DNA of 64,000 nt from Drosophila persimilis (Eukaryota; Arthropoda; Insecta; Diptera; Drosophilidae): NCBI RefSeq assembly GCF_003286085.1, contig NW_020825549.1:1-64000 (forward strand), read 5' to 3'. This document shows positions 22,381 to 35,449 of the stretch, one piece after another (positions within the stretch are counted from its first letter, which is position 1; the number at the start of each line of letters is the position of its first letter). The notes under the pieces are model-generated. The model saw only the letters and a program-made list of their open reading frames with translations, did not search any database and had not been told where the DNA came from. Both the position numbers and the translations under genes were made by a program.

Positions 22381-23306
22381 ATTCCAGGTACTAGAGGAAC
22401 ATCGTCGTCGTCTGGAGAAGAGTGGATGGCACAGGGCGCATCCGCCGCAGCGGATGATGCAGCATCTGCGGCATCGGAATTGGCGGAGACTTGAACTTGG
22501 AGTTGGCGTGCACGGTGATGGTAAATAGCGAGCTACTCTGCTCCGGCTGCCCACGTTGCTTCTGCCTGGAGATCTGGAGATTGGCACTGGTCCGGCCAAC
22601 CGAGATGCGTCGACCAACAGAATTGGCTGAGGACGAACGTGATTTGGCTGCATCCGAGTGGCTGCTGGTCCGGAAACCCAGGATGCACTGTCGATGGAGA
22701 TGGCCCTCTGGTCAGTGTCATCTGTAGTGGCTGGCCTCGTCGTTGGATTGCTGCCGTTTTGTGATGATGGCGTGACGTCACGGCTATCAGTTGGCGGCAG
22801 CATAATCGGAGCCTCCAGATTGGGCACAACTTGCAACAAAATGTTGCGGTTAGTGGCGAGGCAGCTTCTGGAGAAGTTGATCTGTGTAGTGGCAGGTAAG
22901 TGTGATTAGTGAGAGTATTGGCTATTTTGTGTTGATGCGTGAATTGATGATTTTTCTTCTTTTTTCAGTGGCAGCCTGTGGACCTGGATGTTGTTGGCGA
23001 CGGCGATATGGACTCCAAATTTCGCCCATTTGGCAGGAAAAGGGTGGCGAAATTGACGAGGCAGCTGCTGGAGGGGCAGCTCTGTCGGTGGACTGGCAGG
23101 TAAGTATGTTTTATGTGTGTTTTGACCATTTTGCGTAGATGTGCGAATTGACGTTTTTTGTTTATTTACAGTGGCTGCTCGGAATTTTGTGTTGAATGGG
23201 AGAGGCGTCATCCACGAGTCCTCAAACTTCGTCCAATTGGCAGAAAGTGGATGGTGAATTTGGTGTGGCAACTGCTGGAGAGGCAGCTCTGTCGGAGGCG
23301 TGGCAG
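22381..23306 (+). other. Antisense cassette array, copy B1 (two predicted introns)
   Basis: Introns 22896-22968 (73 bp) and 23100-23171 (72 bp), with a donor at 23307 after a 135 bp exon and an acceptor-like AG near 22387 upstream. Unlike copy A, the exons 22969-23099 and 23172-23306 are both stop-free in the shared frame and join in phase, giving ~88 uninterrupted codons. The upstream exon does not join in that frame without a stop. Confidence 0.5.
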
Positions 23307-23327
23307 GTACGTGTGATTATTGTGAGT

Positions 23328-24460
23328 TTAGTCTATATCAATGCCCTTGCTTCTGGTGCTTGTGTTTGCTGTCTGTTGTTGTTGCTGGGATTGGCGGTTC
23401 GGCTGCTGCGTTTGTGGACGTTGGTATTCGGTTGGCTGCTGTGGCTGCTGGCGTTGCTGTTGGTAATGCTGCTGACGCTGCTCAGCAATGAGTCGATTCG
23501 CCCTCAATTTACCTCGAGCCTTTTTAAATTCGTCGCATCCTTTATAGCAGCTGACATGAGAGCCACTGCAGTTGGCGCATTTCGGGGCTACATTCCTTGG
23601 CTTTCGGCATGCCGTAGTGGGGTGCTCCGCCGCGGTAGTTCTTCGTGTGCCCAAATGCCTGGCAACGATGACATTGGGCTGGGTCTCGCGGCTTAGATTG
23701 TCGCTCGATCGCAAAGCGTTGGCTGGACATTTGTTTTACTGTCAGGATCCCCTCATGACCGCTGTCCTTCATGGGCTCCGCTGTATCTGTTTTTCACCAC
23801 TCGGATGAACCGAGTGGTATACCCCAGCTGCTTAAGCTCCTCTGTTACCCAGTCGCATGGTGTGGAGTGGTGCAGATTTCGGATGACCAACCTGAACCCC
23901 TTGGCGCTACGAGGCTGGTGGGTGTGGAGCTGAATGTCTTCATCAGCAAGGGCGTTCAGGATTGGACTCTGAGCCCACCATTGGCCATGGCTTTGGTCAA
24001 GAATTTCACTATCTTTTGGGTTGCTGTTGAGCTTATTGATAAGGGAGACTATTTCCGGCACCAGGGGCAGGAAGAGTGAAGGGGCCCTGGTGTCAGTTAA
24101 TGGTAGTGGTCCGGGCATTGCAAGCAGATTGGCTGGTTGCTGATGCTGTTGTTGTTGATATTGTTGTTGCTGCGGCTGTGGGCGTTCGGTCTCCGTCTCC
24201 ATCTGTTGCTGTTGCTGTTCCCTCTGCTGCTCATTTGCTTTTGAATAGCGGCGTTGCTATTGGCAGAAATGTAATTTCTTCATCATCTGTATCCGTATCG
24301 ATCGCCGTGCATCTCCGTTTGAGAGGCGATCGATAGGATGAGTCCGTTATTTGCTCCTTTGTTAAGGGGGTCAGTGGCAGGGGCATAGGGTGCTCATTAC
24401 CCATTAGCGGGGGGCACACAGGTAAGCCATTCGTTTACCAATTTTGAGTTGGTATTAAGC
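23328..24460 (-). pseudogene. gag remnant, copy B1
   Basis: Keeps a 149-codon block (24202-23753) with the PRE_C2HC-like region (GFRLVIRNLHHS). A 128-codon block (23714-23328) holds the second Cys cluster and Gln-rich tail in another frame. A ~29 bp deletion near 23634 removes the end of the first zinc knuckle and shifts frame. N-terminal and C-terminal domains are absent. Confidence 0.7.
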
Positions 24461-24522
24461 ACTTTCCATTACCTGTATGTCGGCAATATTTGTGAAAGCT
24501 TGATTGACAACAATAATGTTTT

Positions 24523-25399
24523 TTATACCCGATACTCAAAATGAGTATTGGGGTATATTAGATTTGTGGTAAAAGTGGATGTGTGTAACGTCCAGAAGGA
24601 ATCGTTTCCGACCCTATAAAGTATATATATTCTTGATCAGCATCAATAGCCGAGTCGATTGAGCCATGTCTGTCTGTCCGTCCGTCCGTCTGTCCGTCTG
24701 TCCGTCCGTCCGTCTGACCGTCTGTCCGTCTGTCCGTCCCCTTCAGCGCCTAATGCTCAAAGACTATAAGAGCTAGAGCAACGATGTTTTGGATCCAGAC
24801 TTCTGTGATATGTCACTGCTCCAGAAATATTTCAAAACTTTGCCCCGCCCACTTCCGCTCCCACAAAGGGCGAAAATCTGTGGCATCCACAATTTCGACG
24901 ATACGAGAAAACTAAAAACGCAGAATCGTAGAAGATGATTCTTCTAGAGTGCAAAATCTGAACCAGATCGTATAATTATTACAGCCAGAATCACGAAAAC
25001 AATTTCACTCTTTCTCGCTCTGTCTCACTCTAACACACAGGTTTCATGGTCGGTTTTGCCAATTGCAAAATATGAGTTCAAGGATCTCAGAACCCATAAG
25101 AGCTAGAGCAACCAAATTTGGTATCCACACTCCTGTGATATCGGACCTTGACCGTTTCGTGTCCAAATTTCGCCAAACCCCCTTCCGCCCCCGCAAAGGA
25201 CGAAAATCTGGGGCAACCACAAATCTCAGAGACTATTAAGGCTAGAGTAACCAAATTTGGTATCCGCACTTCTGTTAGATCTCACTATAAAACGTCGCTT
25301 AATATTAGCGGCGTCTGCCGGAGGAGAGCCATACTGACTTAGTATCGGGTATAACCGTAGAGTTGCGGTGTCCGCAGCAACTCACAACGTTCCCCCTCG
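24523..25399 (-). mobile_element. HINE, alpha, internal deletion
   Basis: Lacks ~230 bp between 'ctataaaacg' and 'tcgcttaatatt' (about 25294) and a few bases at 'gaagatgattcttctag'. Both lesions recur in 29994-30870. Zero-base junction with the next copy. Confidence 0.85.
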
Positions 25400-26500
25400 T
25401 TATACCCGATACTCAAAATGAGTATTGGGGTATATTAGATTTGTGGTAAAAGTGGATGTGTATAACGTCCAGAAGGAATCGTTTCCGACCCTATAAAGTA
25501 TATATATTCTTGATCAGCATCAATAGCCGAGTCGATTGAGCCCTGTCTGTCTGTCCGTCCGTCCGTCTGTCCGTCTGTCCGTCCCCTTCAGCGCCTAATG
25601 CTCAAAGACTATAAGAGCTAGAGCAACGATGTTTTGGATCCAGACTTCTGTGATATGTCACTGCTCCAAAAATATTTCAAAACTTTGCCCCGCCCACTTC
25701 CGCCCCCACAAAGGGCGAAAATCTGTGGCATCCACAATTTCGACGATACGAGAAAACTAAAAAGAATCATAGAAGATGACTATATCTTCTAGAGTGCAAA
25801 ATCTGAACCAGATCGTTTAATTATTACAGCCAGAATCACGAAAACAATTTCACTCTTTCTCGCTCTGTCTCACTCTAACACACAGGTTTCATGGTCGGTT
25901 TTGCCAATTGCAAAATATGAGTTCAAGGATCTCAGAACCTATAAAAGCCAGAGCAACCAAATTTGGTATCCACACTCCTGTGATATCGGACCTTGACCGT
26001 TTCCTGTCCAAATTTCGCCACACCCCCTTCCGCCCCCGCAAAGGACGAAAATCTGAGGCAACCACAAATCTCAGAGACTATTAAGGCTAGAGTAACCAAA
26101 TTTGGTACACACACTCCTTTAAGATGTCACTATCAAACGTATATCTCAGAATTTCGCCCCACCCCCATCCGCCCCCACAAAGGACGAAAATCTGTTGCAT
26201 CCACAATATTGCAGATTTGAAAAAACTAAAAACGCAGAATCATAGATAATGACCATATCTATCAGATTGCTGAATCTGTATCAGATCAGATCATTTTTAT
26301 AGTCAAAAGGAACAAATCAATTTCCAGTGGCTACGCAGCGCCCGACGTCACGCTCAGACAGATTTTCTGTCTCTCTCGCACGCACTCTTTGTCGTGTCGT
26401 TAAATATTAGCGGCGTCTGCCGGAGGAGAGCCATACTGACTTAGTATCGGGTATAACCGTAGAGTTGCGGTGTCCGCAGCAACTCACAACGTTCCCCCTC
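25400..26500 (-). mobile_element. HINE, full length, alpha
   Basis: Has the small deletion 'ctaaaaagaatcatag' near 25758, shared with 30871-31980. Right end CCCCCTC lacks the final G before the next copy. Confidence 0.85.
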
Positions 26501-26501
26501 T

Positions 26502-27644
26502 TTATACCCGATACTCAAAATGAGTATTGGGGTATATTAGATTTGTGGTAAAAGTGGATGTGTGTAACGTCCAGAAGGAATCGTTTCCGACCCCATAAAG
26601 TATATATATTCTTGATCAGCATCAATAGCCGAGTCGATTGAGCCATGTCTGTCTGTCCGTCTGTCCGTCTGTCCGTCTGTCCGTCCGTCCGTCTGTCCGT
26701 CTGTCCGTCTGTCCGTCTGTCCGTCCCCTTCAGCGCCTAATGCTCAAAGACTATAAGAGCTAGAGCAACGATGTTTTGGATCCAGACTTCTGTGATATGT
26801 CACTGCTCCAAAAATATTTCAAAACTTTGCCCCGCCCACTTCCGCCCCCACAAAGGGCGAAAATCTGTGGCATCCACAATTTCGACGATACGAGAAAACT
26901 AAAAACGCAGAATCGTAGAAGATGACTATATCTTACAGAGTGCAAAATCTGAACCAGATCGTATAATTATTACAGCCAGAATCACGAAAACAATTTCACT
27001 CTTTCTCGCTCTGTCTCACTCTAACACACAGGTTTCATGGTCGGTTTTGCCAATTGCAAAATATGAGTTCAAGGATCTCAGAACCTATAAAAGCCAGAGC
27101 AACCAAATTTGGTATCCACACTCCTGTGATATCGGACCTTGACCGTTTCCTGTCCAAATTTCGCCACACCCCCTTCCGCCCCCGCAAAGGACGAAAATCT
27201 GAGGCAACCACAAATCTCAGAGACTATTAAGGCTAGAATAACCAAATTTGGTACACACACTCCTTTAAGATGTCACTATAAAACGTATATCTCAGAATTT
27301 CGCCCCACCCCCATCCGCCCCCACAAAGGACGAAAATCTGTTGCATCCACAATATTGCAGATTCGAGAAAACTAAAAACGCAGAATCATAGATAATGACC
27401 ATATCTATTAGATTGCTGAATCTGGATCAGATCAGATCATTTTTATAGCCAAAAGGAACAAATCAATTTGCAGTGGCTACGCAGCGCCCGACGTCACGCT
27501 CAGACTGATTTTCTGTCTCTCTCGCACGCACTCTTTGTCGTGTCGTTTAATATTAGCGTCTGCCGGAGGAGAGCCATACTGACTTAGTATCGGGTATAAC
27601 TGTAGAGTTGCGGTGTCCGCAGCAACTCACAACGTTCCCCCTCG
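26502..27644 (-). mobile_element. HINE, full length, alpha
   Basis: Third in a head-to-tail trio. Long (CTGTCCGT)n core at about 26646-26724. It has no counterpart after copy B2. Confidence 0.85.
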
Positions 27645-27852
27645 TTTTTTTTTAATTTTTGCGTGCAATTGACATTAACATCGTTCTAACAGACGTTTGA
27701 CATGGAACATAAATTAACATCTGGCAGCCCTAATTTGTCATTCACAAGAATTGACGTACATTAATAGAAACAGGTGGTCACAAAGAGATAAGTATTGGAC
27801 AAATTGCAACATTAATGACATTAATAGACTATTTTAATTCTATGTATTTTCT

Positions 27853-28778
27853 ATTCCAGGTACTAGAGGAACATCGTCGTCGTCTGGAGAAGAGTGGATG
27901 GCACAGGGCGCATCCGCCGCAGCGGATGATGCAGCATCTGCGGCATCGGAATTGGCGGAGACTTGAACTTGGAGTTGGCGTGCACGGTGATGGTAAATAG
28001 CGAGCTACTCTGCTCCGGCTGCCCACGTTGCTTCTGCCTGGAGATCTGGAGATTGGCACTGGTCCGGCCAACCGAGATGCGTCGACCAACAGAATTGGCT
28101 GAGGACGAACGTGATTTGGCTGCATCCGAGTGGCTGCTGGTCCGGAAACCCAGGATGCACTGTCGATGGAGATGGCCCTCTGGTCAGTGTCATCTGTAGT
28201 GGCTGGCCTCGTCGTTGGATTGCTGCCGTTTTGTGATGATGGCGTGACGTCACGGCTATCAGTTGGCGGCAGCATAATCGGAGCCTCCAGATTGGGCACA
28301 ACTTGCAACAAAATGTTGCGGTTAGTGGCGAGGCAGCTTCTGGAGAGGTTGATCTGTGTAGTGGCAGGTAAGTGTGATTAGTGAGAGTATTGGCTATTTT
28401 GTGTTGATGCGTGAATTGATGATTTTTCTTCTTTTTTCAGTGGCAGCCTGTGGACCTGGATGTTGTTGGCGACGGCGATATGGACTCCAAATTTCGCCCA
28501 TTTGGCAGGAAAAGGGTGGCGAAATTGACGAGGCAGCTGCTGGAGGGGCAGCTCTGTCGGTGGACTGGCAGGTAAGTATGTTTTATGTGTGTTTTGACCA
28601 TTTTGCGTAGATGTGCGAATTGACGTTTTTTGTTTATTTACAGTGGCTGCTCGGAATTTTGTGTTGAATGGGAGAGGCGTCATCCACGAGTCCTCAAACT
28701 TCGTCCAATTGGCAGAAAGTGGATGGTGAATTTGGTGTGGCAACTGCTGGAGAGGCAGCTCTGTCGGAGGCGTGGCAG
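27853..28778 (+). other. Antisense cassette array, copy B2
   Basis: Predicted introns 28368-28440 and 28572-28643, with a further donor at 28779. Sequence and phase as in B1. Confidence 0.5.
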
Positions 28779-28799
28779 GTACGTGTGATTATTGTGAGT

Positions 28800-29931
28800 T
28801 TAGTCTATATCAATGCCCTTGCTTCTGGTGCTTGTGTTTGCTGTCTGTTGTTGTTGCTGGGATTGGCGGTTCGGCTGCTGCGTTTGTGGACGTTGGTATT
28901 CGGTTGGCTGCTGTGGCTGCTGGCGTTGCTGTTGGTAATGCTGCTGACGCTGCTCAGCAATGAGTCGATTCGCCCTCAATTTACCTCGAGCCTTTTTAAA
29001 TTCGTCGCATCCTTTATAGCAGCTGACATGAGAGCCACTGCAGTTGGCGCATTTCGGGGCTACATTCCTTGGCTTTCGGCATGCCGTAGTGGGGTGCTCC
29101 GCCGCGGTAGTTCTTCGTGTGCCCAAATGCCTGGCAACGATGACATTGGGCTGGGTCTCGCGGCTTAGATTGTCGCTCGATCGCAAAGCGTTGGCTGGAC
29201 ATTTGTTTTACTGTCAGGATCCCCTCATGACCGCTGTCCTTCATGGGCTCCGCTGTATCTGTTTTTCACCACTCGGATGAACCGAGTGGTATACCCCAGC
29301 TGCTTAAGCTCCTCTGTTACCCAGTCGCATGGTGTGGAGTGGTGCAGATTTCGGATGACCAACCTGAACCCCTTGGCGCTACGAGGCTGGTGGGTGTGGA
29401 GCTGAATGTCTTCATCAGCAAGGGCGTTCAGGATTGGACTCTGAGCCCACCATTGGCCATGGCTTTGGTCAAGAATTTCACTATCTTTTGGGTTGCTGTT
29501 GAGCTTATTGATAAGGGAGACTATTTCCGACACCAGGGGCAGGAAGAGTGAAGGGGCCCTGGTGTCAGTTAATGGTAGTGGTCCGGGCATTGCAAGCAGA
29601 TTGGCTGGTTGCTGATGCTGTTGTTGTTGATATTGTTGTTGCTGCGGCTGTGGGCGTTCGGTCTCCGTCTCCATCTGTTGCTGTTGCTGTTCCCTCTGCT
29701 GCTCATTTGCTTTTGAATAGCGGCGTTGCTATTGGCAGAAATGTAATTTCTTCATCATCTGTATTCGTATCGATCGCCGTGCATCTCCGTTTGAGAGGCG
29801 ATCGATAGGATGAGTCCGTTATTTGCTCCTTTGTTAAGGGGGTCAGTGGCAGGGGCATAGGGTGCTCATTACCCATTAGCGGGGGCACACAGGTAAGCCA
29901 TTCGTTTACCAATTTTGAGTTGGTATTAAGC
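28800..29931 (-). pseudogene. gag remnant, copy B2
   Basis: Same domain content and frame breaks as B1. The 149-codon block is 29674-29225. One extra open block (29933-29703) reaches further upstream because B1 has an added G near 24413. Confidence 0.7.
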
Positions 29932-29993
29932 ACTTTCCATTACCTGTATGTCGGCAATATTTGTGAAAGCTTGATTGACAACAATAATGTTTT

Positions 29994-30870
29994 TTATACC
30001 CGATACTCAAAATGAGTATTGGGGTATATTAGATTTGTGGTAAAAGTGGATGTGTGTAACGTCCAGAAGGAATCGTTTCCGACCCTATAAAGTATATATA
30101 TTCTTGATCAGCATCAATAGCCGAGTCGATTGAGCCATGTCTGTCTGTCCGTCCGTCCGTCTGTCCGTCTGTCCGTCCGTCCGTCTGACCGTCTGTCCGT
30201 CTGTCCGTCCCCTTCAGCGCCTAATGCTCAAAGACTATAAGAGCTAGAGCAACGATGTTTTGGATCCAGACTTCTGTGATATGTCACTGCTCCAGAAATA
30301 TTTCAAAACTTTGCCCCGCCCACTTCCGCTCCCACAAAGGGCGAAAATCTGTGGCATCCACAATTTCGACGATACGAGAAAACTAAAAACGCAGAATCGT
30401 AGAAGATGATTCTTCTAGAGTGCAAAATCTGAACCAGATCGTATAATTATTACAGCCAGAATCACGAAAACAATTTCACTCTTTCTCGCTCTGTCTCACT
30501 CTAACACACAGGTTTCATGGTCGGTTTTGCCAATTGCAAAATATGAGTTCAAGGATCTCAGAACCCATAAGAGCTAGAGCAACCAAATTTGGTATCCACA
30601 CTCCTGTGATATCGGACCTTGACCGTTTCGTGTCCAAATTTCGCCAAACCCCCTTCCGCCCCCGCAAAGGACGAAAATCTGGGGCAACCACAAATCTCAG
30701 AGACTATTAAGGCTAGAGTAACCAAATTTGGTATCCGCACTTCTGTTAGATCTCACTATAAAACGTCGCTTAATATTAGCGGCGTCTGCCGGAGGAGAGC
30801 CATACTGACTTAGTATCGGGTATAACCGTAGAGTTGCGGTGTCCGCAGCAACTCACAACGTTCCCCCTCG
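29994..30870 (-). mobile_element. HINE, alpha, internal deletion
   Basis: Carries the same two deletions as 24523-25399, confirming segmental duplication. Zero-base junction with the next HINE. Confidence 0.85.
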
Positions 30871-31980
30871 TTATACCCGATACTCAAAATGAGTATTGGG
30901 GTATATTAGATTTGTGGTAAAAGTGGATGTGTATAACGTCCAGAAGGAATCGTTTCCGACCCTATAAAGTATATATATTCTTGATCAGCATCAATAGCCG
31001 AGTCGATTGAGCCCTGTCTGTCTGTCCGTCCGTCCGTCTGTCCGTCTGTCCGTCTGTCCGTCCCCTTCAGCGCCTAATGCTCAAAGACTATAAGAGCTAG
31101 AGCAACGATGTTTTGGATCCAGACTTCTGTGATATGTCACTGCTCCAAAAATATTTCAAAACTTTGCCCCGCCCACTTCCGCCCCCACAAAGGGCGAAAA
31201 TCTGTGGCATCCACAATTTCGACGATACGAGAAAACTAAAAAGAATCATAGAAGATGACTATATCTTCTAGAGTGCAAAATCTGAACCAGATCGTATAAT
31301 TATTACAGCCAGAATCACGAAAACAATTTCACTCTTTCTCGCTCTGTCTCACTCTAACACACAGGTTTCATGGTCGGTTTTGCCAATTGCAAAATATGAG
31401 TTCAAGGATCTCAGAACCTATAAAAGCCAGAGCAACCAAATTTGGTATCCACACTCCTGTGATATCGGACCTTGACCGTTTCCTGTCCAAATTTCGCCAC
31501 ACCCCCTTCCGCCCCCGCAAAGGACGAAAATCTGAGGCAACCACAAATCTCAGAGACTATTAAGGCTAGAGTAACCAAATTTGGTACACACACTCCTTTA
31601 AGATGTCACTATAAAACGTATATCTCAGAATTTCGCCCCACCCCCATCCGCCCCCACAAAGGACGAAAATCTGTTGCATCCACAATATTGCAGATTTGAA
31701 AAAACTAAAAACGCAGAATCATAGATAATGACCATATCTATCAGATTGCTGAATCTGTATCAGATCAGATCATTTTTATAGTCAAAAGGAACAAATCAAT
31801 TTCCAGTGGCTACGCAGCGCCCGACGTCACGCTCAGACAGATTTTCTGTCTCTCTCGCACGCACTCTTTGTCGTGTCGTTAAATATTAGCGGCGTCTGCC
31901 GGAGGAGAGCCATACTGACTTAGTATCGGGTATAACCGTAGAGTTGCGGTGTCCGCAGCAACTCACAACGTTCCCCCTCG
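30871..31980 (-). mobile_element. HINE, full length, alpha
   Basis: Counterpart of 25400-26500 with the same small deletion near 31240. Joins the T-run of copy B3. Confidence 0.85.
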
Positions 31981-32788
31981 TTTTTTTTTTAATTTTTGCG
32001 GGCAATTGACATTAACATCGTTCTAACAGACGTTTGACATGGAACATAAATTAACATCTGGCAGCCCTAATTTGTCATTCACAAGAATTGACGTACATTA
32101 ATAGAAACAGGTGGTCACAAAGAGATAAGTATTGGACAAATTGCAACATTAATGACATTTATAGACTATTTTAATTCTATGTATTTTCTATTTCAGGTAC
32201 TGGAGGAACATCGTCGTCGTCGGGAGCAGAGTGGATGGCACAGGGCGCATCCGCCTCAGCGCTGGATGTGCACATGTGATTGATGCAGCAGAACACGCAT
32301 CTGCGGCATCGGAATTGGCGGAGACTTGAACTTGGAGTTGGCGTGCACGGTGATGGTAAATAGCGAGCGACTCTGCTCCGGCTGCCCACGTTGCTTCTGC
32401 CTGGAGATCTGGAGATTGGCACTGGTCCGGCCAACCGAGATGCGTCGACCAACAGAATTGGCTGAGGACGAACGTGATTTGGCTGCATCCGAGTGGCTGC
32501 TGGTCCGGAACCCCAGGATGCACTGTCGATGGAGATGGCCCTCTGGTCAGTGTCATCTGTAGTGGCTGGCCTCGTCGTTGGATTGCTGCCGTTTTGTGAT
32601 GATGGCGTGACGTCACGGCTATCAGTTGGCGGCAGCATAATCGGAGCCTCCAGATTGGGCACAACTTGCAACAAAATGTTGCGGTTAGTGGCGAGGCAGC
32701 TTCTGGAGAGGTTGATCTGTGTAGTGGCAGGTAAGTGTGATTAGTGAGAGTATTGGCTATTTTGTGTTGATGCGTGAATTGATGATTT
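31981..32788 (-). mobile_element. Non-LTR element copy B3, 3' part (interrupted)
   Basis: In its first exon this copy matches copy A rather than B1/B2 ('gctggatgtgcacatgtgattg' present near 32261). It is split by a HINE inside the first cassette intron, which starts at donor 32731. It continues at 33895. Confidence 0.8.
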
Positions 32789-33894
32789 TTATACCCGATA
32801 CTCAAAATGAGTATTGGGGTATATTAGATTTGTGGTAAAAGTGGATGTGTGTAACGTCCAGAAGGAATCGTTTCCGACCCTATAAAGTATATATATTCTT
32901 GATCAGCATCAATAGCCGAGTCGATTGAGCCCTGTCTGTCTGTCCGTCCGTCCGTCTGTCCGTCTGTCCGTCCCCTTCAGCGCCTAATGCTCAAAGACTA
33001 TAAGAGCTAGAGCAACGATGTTTTGGATCCAGACTTCTGTGATATGTCACTGCTCCAAAAATATTTCAAAACTTTGCTCCGCCCACTTCCGCCCCCACAA
33101 AGGGCGAAAATCTGTGGCATCCACAATTTCGACGATACGAGAAAACTAAAAACGCAGAATCGTAGAAGATGACTATATCTTACAGAGTGCAAAATCTGAA
33201 CCAGATCGTATAATTATTACAGCCAGAATCACGAAAACAATTTCACTCTTTCTCGCTCTGTCTCACTCTAACACACAGGTTTCATGGTCGGTTTTGCCAA
33301 TTGCAAAATATGAGTTCAAGGATCTCAGAACCCATAAGAGCTAGAGCAACCAAATTTGGTATCCACACTCCTGTGATATCGGACCTTGACCGTTTCGTGT
33401 CCAAATTTCGCCAAACCCCCTTCCGCCCCCGCAAAGGACGAAAATCTGGGGCAACCACAAATCTCAGAGACTATTAAGGCTAGAGTAACCAAATTTGGTA
33501 TCCGCACTTCTGTTAGATCTCACTATAAAACGTATATCTCAGAATTTCGCCCCACCCCCATCCGCCCCCACAAAGGACGAAAATCTGTTGCATCCACAAT
33601 ATTGCAGATTTGAAAAAACTAAAAACGCAGAATCATAGATAATGACCATATCTATCAGATTGCTGAATCTGTATCAGATCAGATCATTTTTATAGCCAAA
33701 AGGAACAAATCAATTTGCAGTGGCTACGCAGCGCCCGACGTCACGCTCAAACTGATTTTCTGTCTCTCTCGCACACACTGTTTGTCGTGTCGCTTAATAT
33801 TAGCGGCGTCTGCCGGAGGAGAGCCATACTGACTTAGTATCGGGTATAACCGTAGAGTTGCGGTGTCCGCAGCAACTCACAACGTTCCCCCTCG
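32789..33894 (-). mobile_element. HINE, alpha, inserted in an intron-like sequence of copy B3
   Basis: Uninterrupted copies read 'gatgatttttcttctttt'. Here the left flank 'gatgattt' and right flank 'ttcttctttt' restore that sequence exactly when TTATACCC...CCCCCTCG is removed. The element therefore entered between two T bases with no target duplication, between the branch-site candidate and the acceptor. Confidence 0.85.
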
Positions 33895-35449
33895 TTCTTC
33901 TTTTTTCAGTGGCAGCCTGTGGACCTGGATGTTGTTGGCGACGGCGATATGGACTCCAAATTTCGCCCATTTGGCAGGAAAAGGGTGGCGAAATTGACGA
34001 GGCAGCTGCTGGAGGGGCAGCTCTGTCGGTGGACTGGCAGGTAAGTATGTTTTATGTGTGTTTTGACCATTTTGCGTAGATGTGCGAATTGACGTTTTTT
34101 GTTTATTTACAGTGGCTGCTTGGAATTTTGTGTTGAATAGGAGAGGCGTCATCCACGAGTCCTCAAACTTCGTCCAATTGGCAGAAAGTGGATGGTGAAT
34201 TTGGTGTGGCAACTGCTGGAGAGGCAGCTCTGTCGGAGGCGTGGCAGGTACGTGTGATTATTGTGAGTTTAGTCTATATCAATGCCCTTGCTTCTGGTGC
34301 TTGTGTTTGCTGTCTGTTGTTGTTGCTGGGATTGGCGGTTCGGCTGCTGCGTTTGTGGACGTTGGTATTCGGTTGGCTGCTGTGGCTGCTGGCGTTGCTG
34401 TTGGTAATGCTGCTGACGCTGCTCAGCAATGAGTCGATTCGCCCTCAATTTACCTCGAGCCTTTTTAAATTCGTCGCATCCTTTATAGCAGCTGACATGA
34501 GAGCCACTGCAGTTGGCGCATTTCGGGGCTACATTCCTTGGCTTTCGGCATGCCGTAGTGGGGTGCTCCGCCGCGGTAGTTCTTCGTGTGCCCAAATGCC
34601 TGGCAACGATGACATTGGCCTGGGTCTCGCGGCTTAGATTGTCGCTCGATCGCAAAGCGTTGGCTGGACATTTGTTTTACTGTCAGGATCCCCTCATGAC
34701 CGCTGTCCTTCATGGGCTCCGCTGTATCTGTTTTTCACCACTCGGATGAACCGAGTGGTATACCCCAGCTGCTTAAGCTCCTCTGTTACCCAGTCGCATT
34801 GTGTGGAGTGGTGCAGATTTCGGATGACCAACCTGAACCCCTTGGCGCTACGAGGCTGGTGGGTGTGGAGCTGAATGTCTTCATCAGCAAGGGCGTTCAG
34901 GATTGGACTCTGAGCCCACCATTGGCCATGGCTTTGGTCAAGAATTTCACTATCTTTTGGGTTGCTGTTGAGCTTATTGATAAGGGAGACTATTTCCGGC
35001 ACCAGGGGCAGGAAGAGTGAAGGGGCCCTGGTGTCAGTTAATGGTAGTGGTCCGGGCATTGCAAGCAGATTGGCTGGTTGCTGATGCTGTTGTTGTTGAT
35101 ATTGTTGTTGCTGCGGCTGTGGGCGTTCGGTCTCCGTCTCCATCTGTTGCTGTTCCCTCTGCTGCTCATTTGCTTTTGAATAGCGGCGTTGCTATTGGCA
35201 GAAATGTAATTTCTTCATCATCTGTATCCGCATCGATCGCCGTGCATCTCCGTTTGAGAGGCGATCGATAGGATGAGTCCGTTATTTGCTCCTTTGTTAA
35301 GGGGGTCAGTGGCAGGGGCATAGGGTGCTCATTACCCATTAGCGGGGGCACACAGGTAAGCCATTCGTTTACCAATTTTGAGTTGGTATTAAGCACTTTC
35401 CATTACCTGTATGTCGGCAATATTTGTGAAAGCTTGATTGACATGTTTT
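33895..35449 (-). mobile_element. Non-LTR element copy B3, 5' part
   Basis: Continuation of 31981-32788. Antisense (+) exons are 33910-34040 (131 bp) and 34113-34247 (135 bp), with an intron at 34041-34112 between them. 5' tail as in B1 but slightly shorter at 35442. Confidence 0.75.
34269..35394 (-). pseudogene. gag remnant, copy B3
   Basis: Same blocks as B1 (149 codons at 35143-34694; 128 codons at 34655-34269) with scattered substitutions. Lacks a Gln-codon pair near 35150. Confidence 0.7.

Larger units (their letters stand above)
22175..24522 (-). mobile_element. Non-LTR element copy B1 (internally deleted)
   Basis: Same 3' terminus as copy A (T-run then 'aatttttgcgggcaattgac'). Two cassette introns are kept, then a deletion joins the next intron-like sequence (about 23338) to the middle of gag, removing units 3-6 and the gag C-terminus. 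A second deletion lies near 24237 (gctcatttg|cttttgaat). The 5' part stops at 24460 and ends in ~60 bp not present in copy A. Confidence 0.75.
27645..29993 (-). mobile_element. Non-LTR element copy B2
   Basis: Virtually identical to B1, displaced by 5470-5472 bp, with the same deletions and the same 5' tail. B1 with its following HINEs and B2 with its following HINEs form a large tandem duplication. Confidence 0.8.

Noticed and set aside
22906-23271. Sense-strand open frame through the ~204 bp units with repeated TELPLQQLP-type words.
   Set aside because: It runs unbroken across what look like introns on the other strand, but frame is not kept across units (203 and 204 bp spacing) and composition is low-complexity; kept only as an alternative to the antisense-exon reading.
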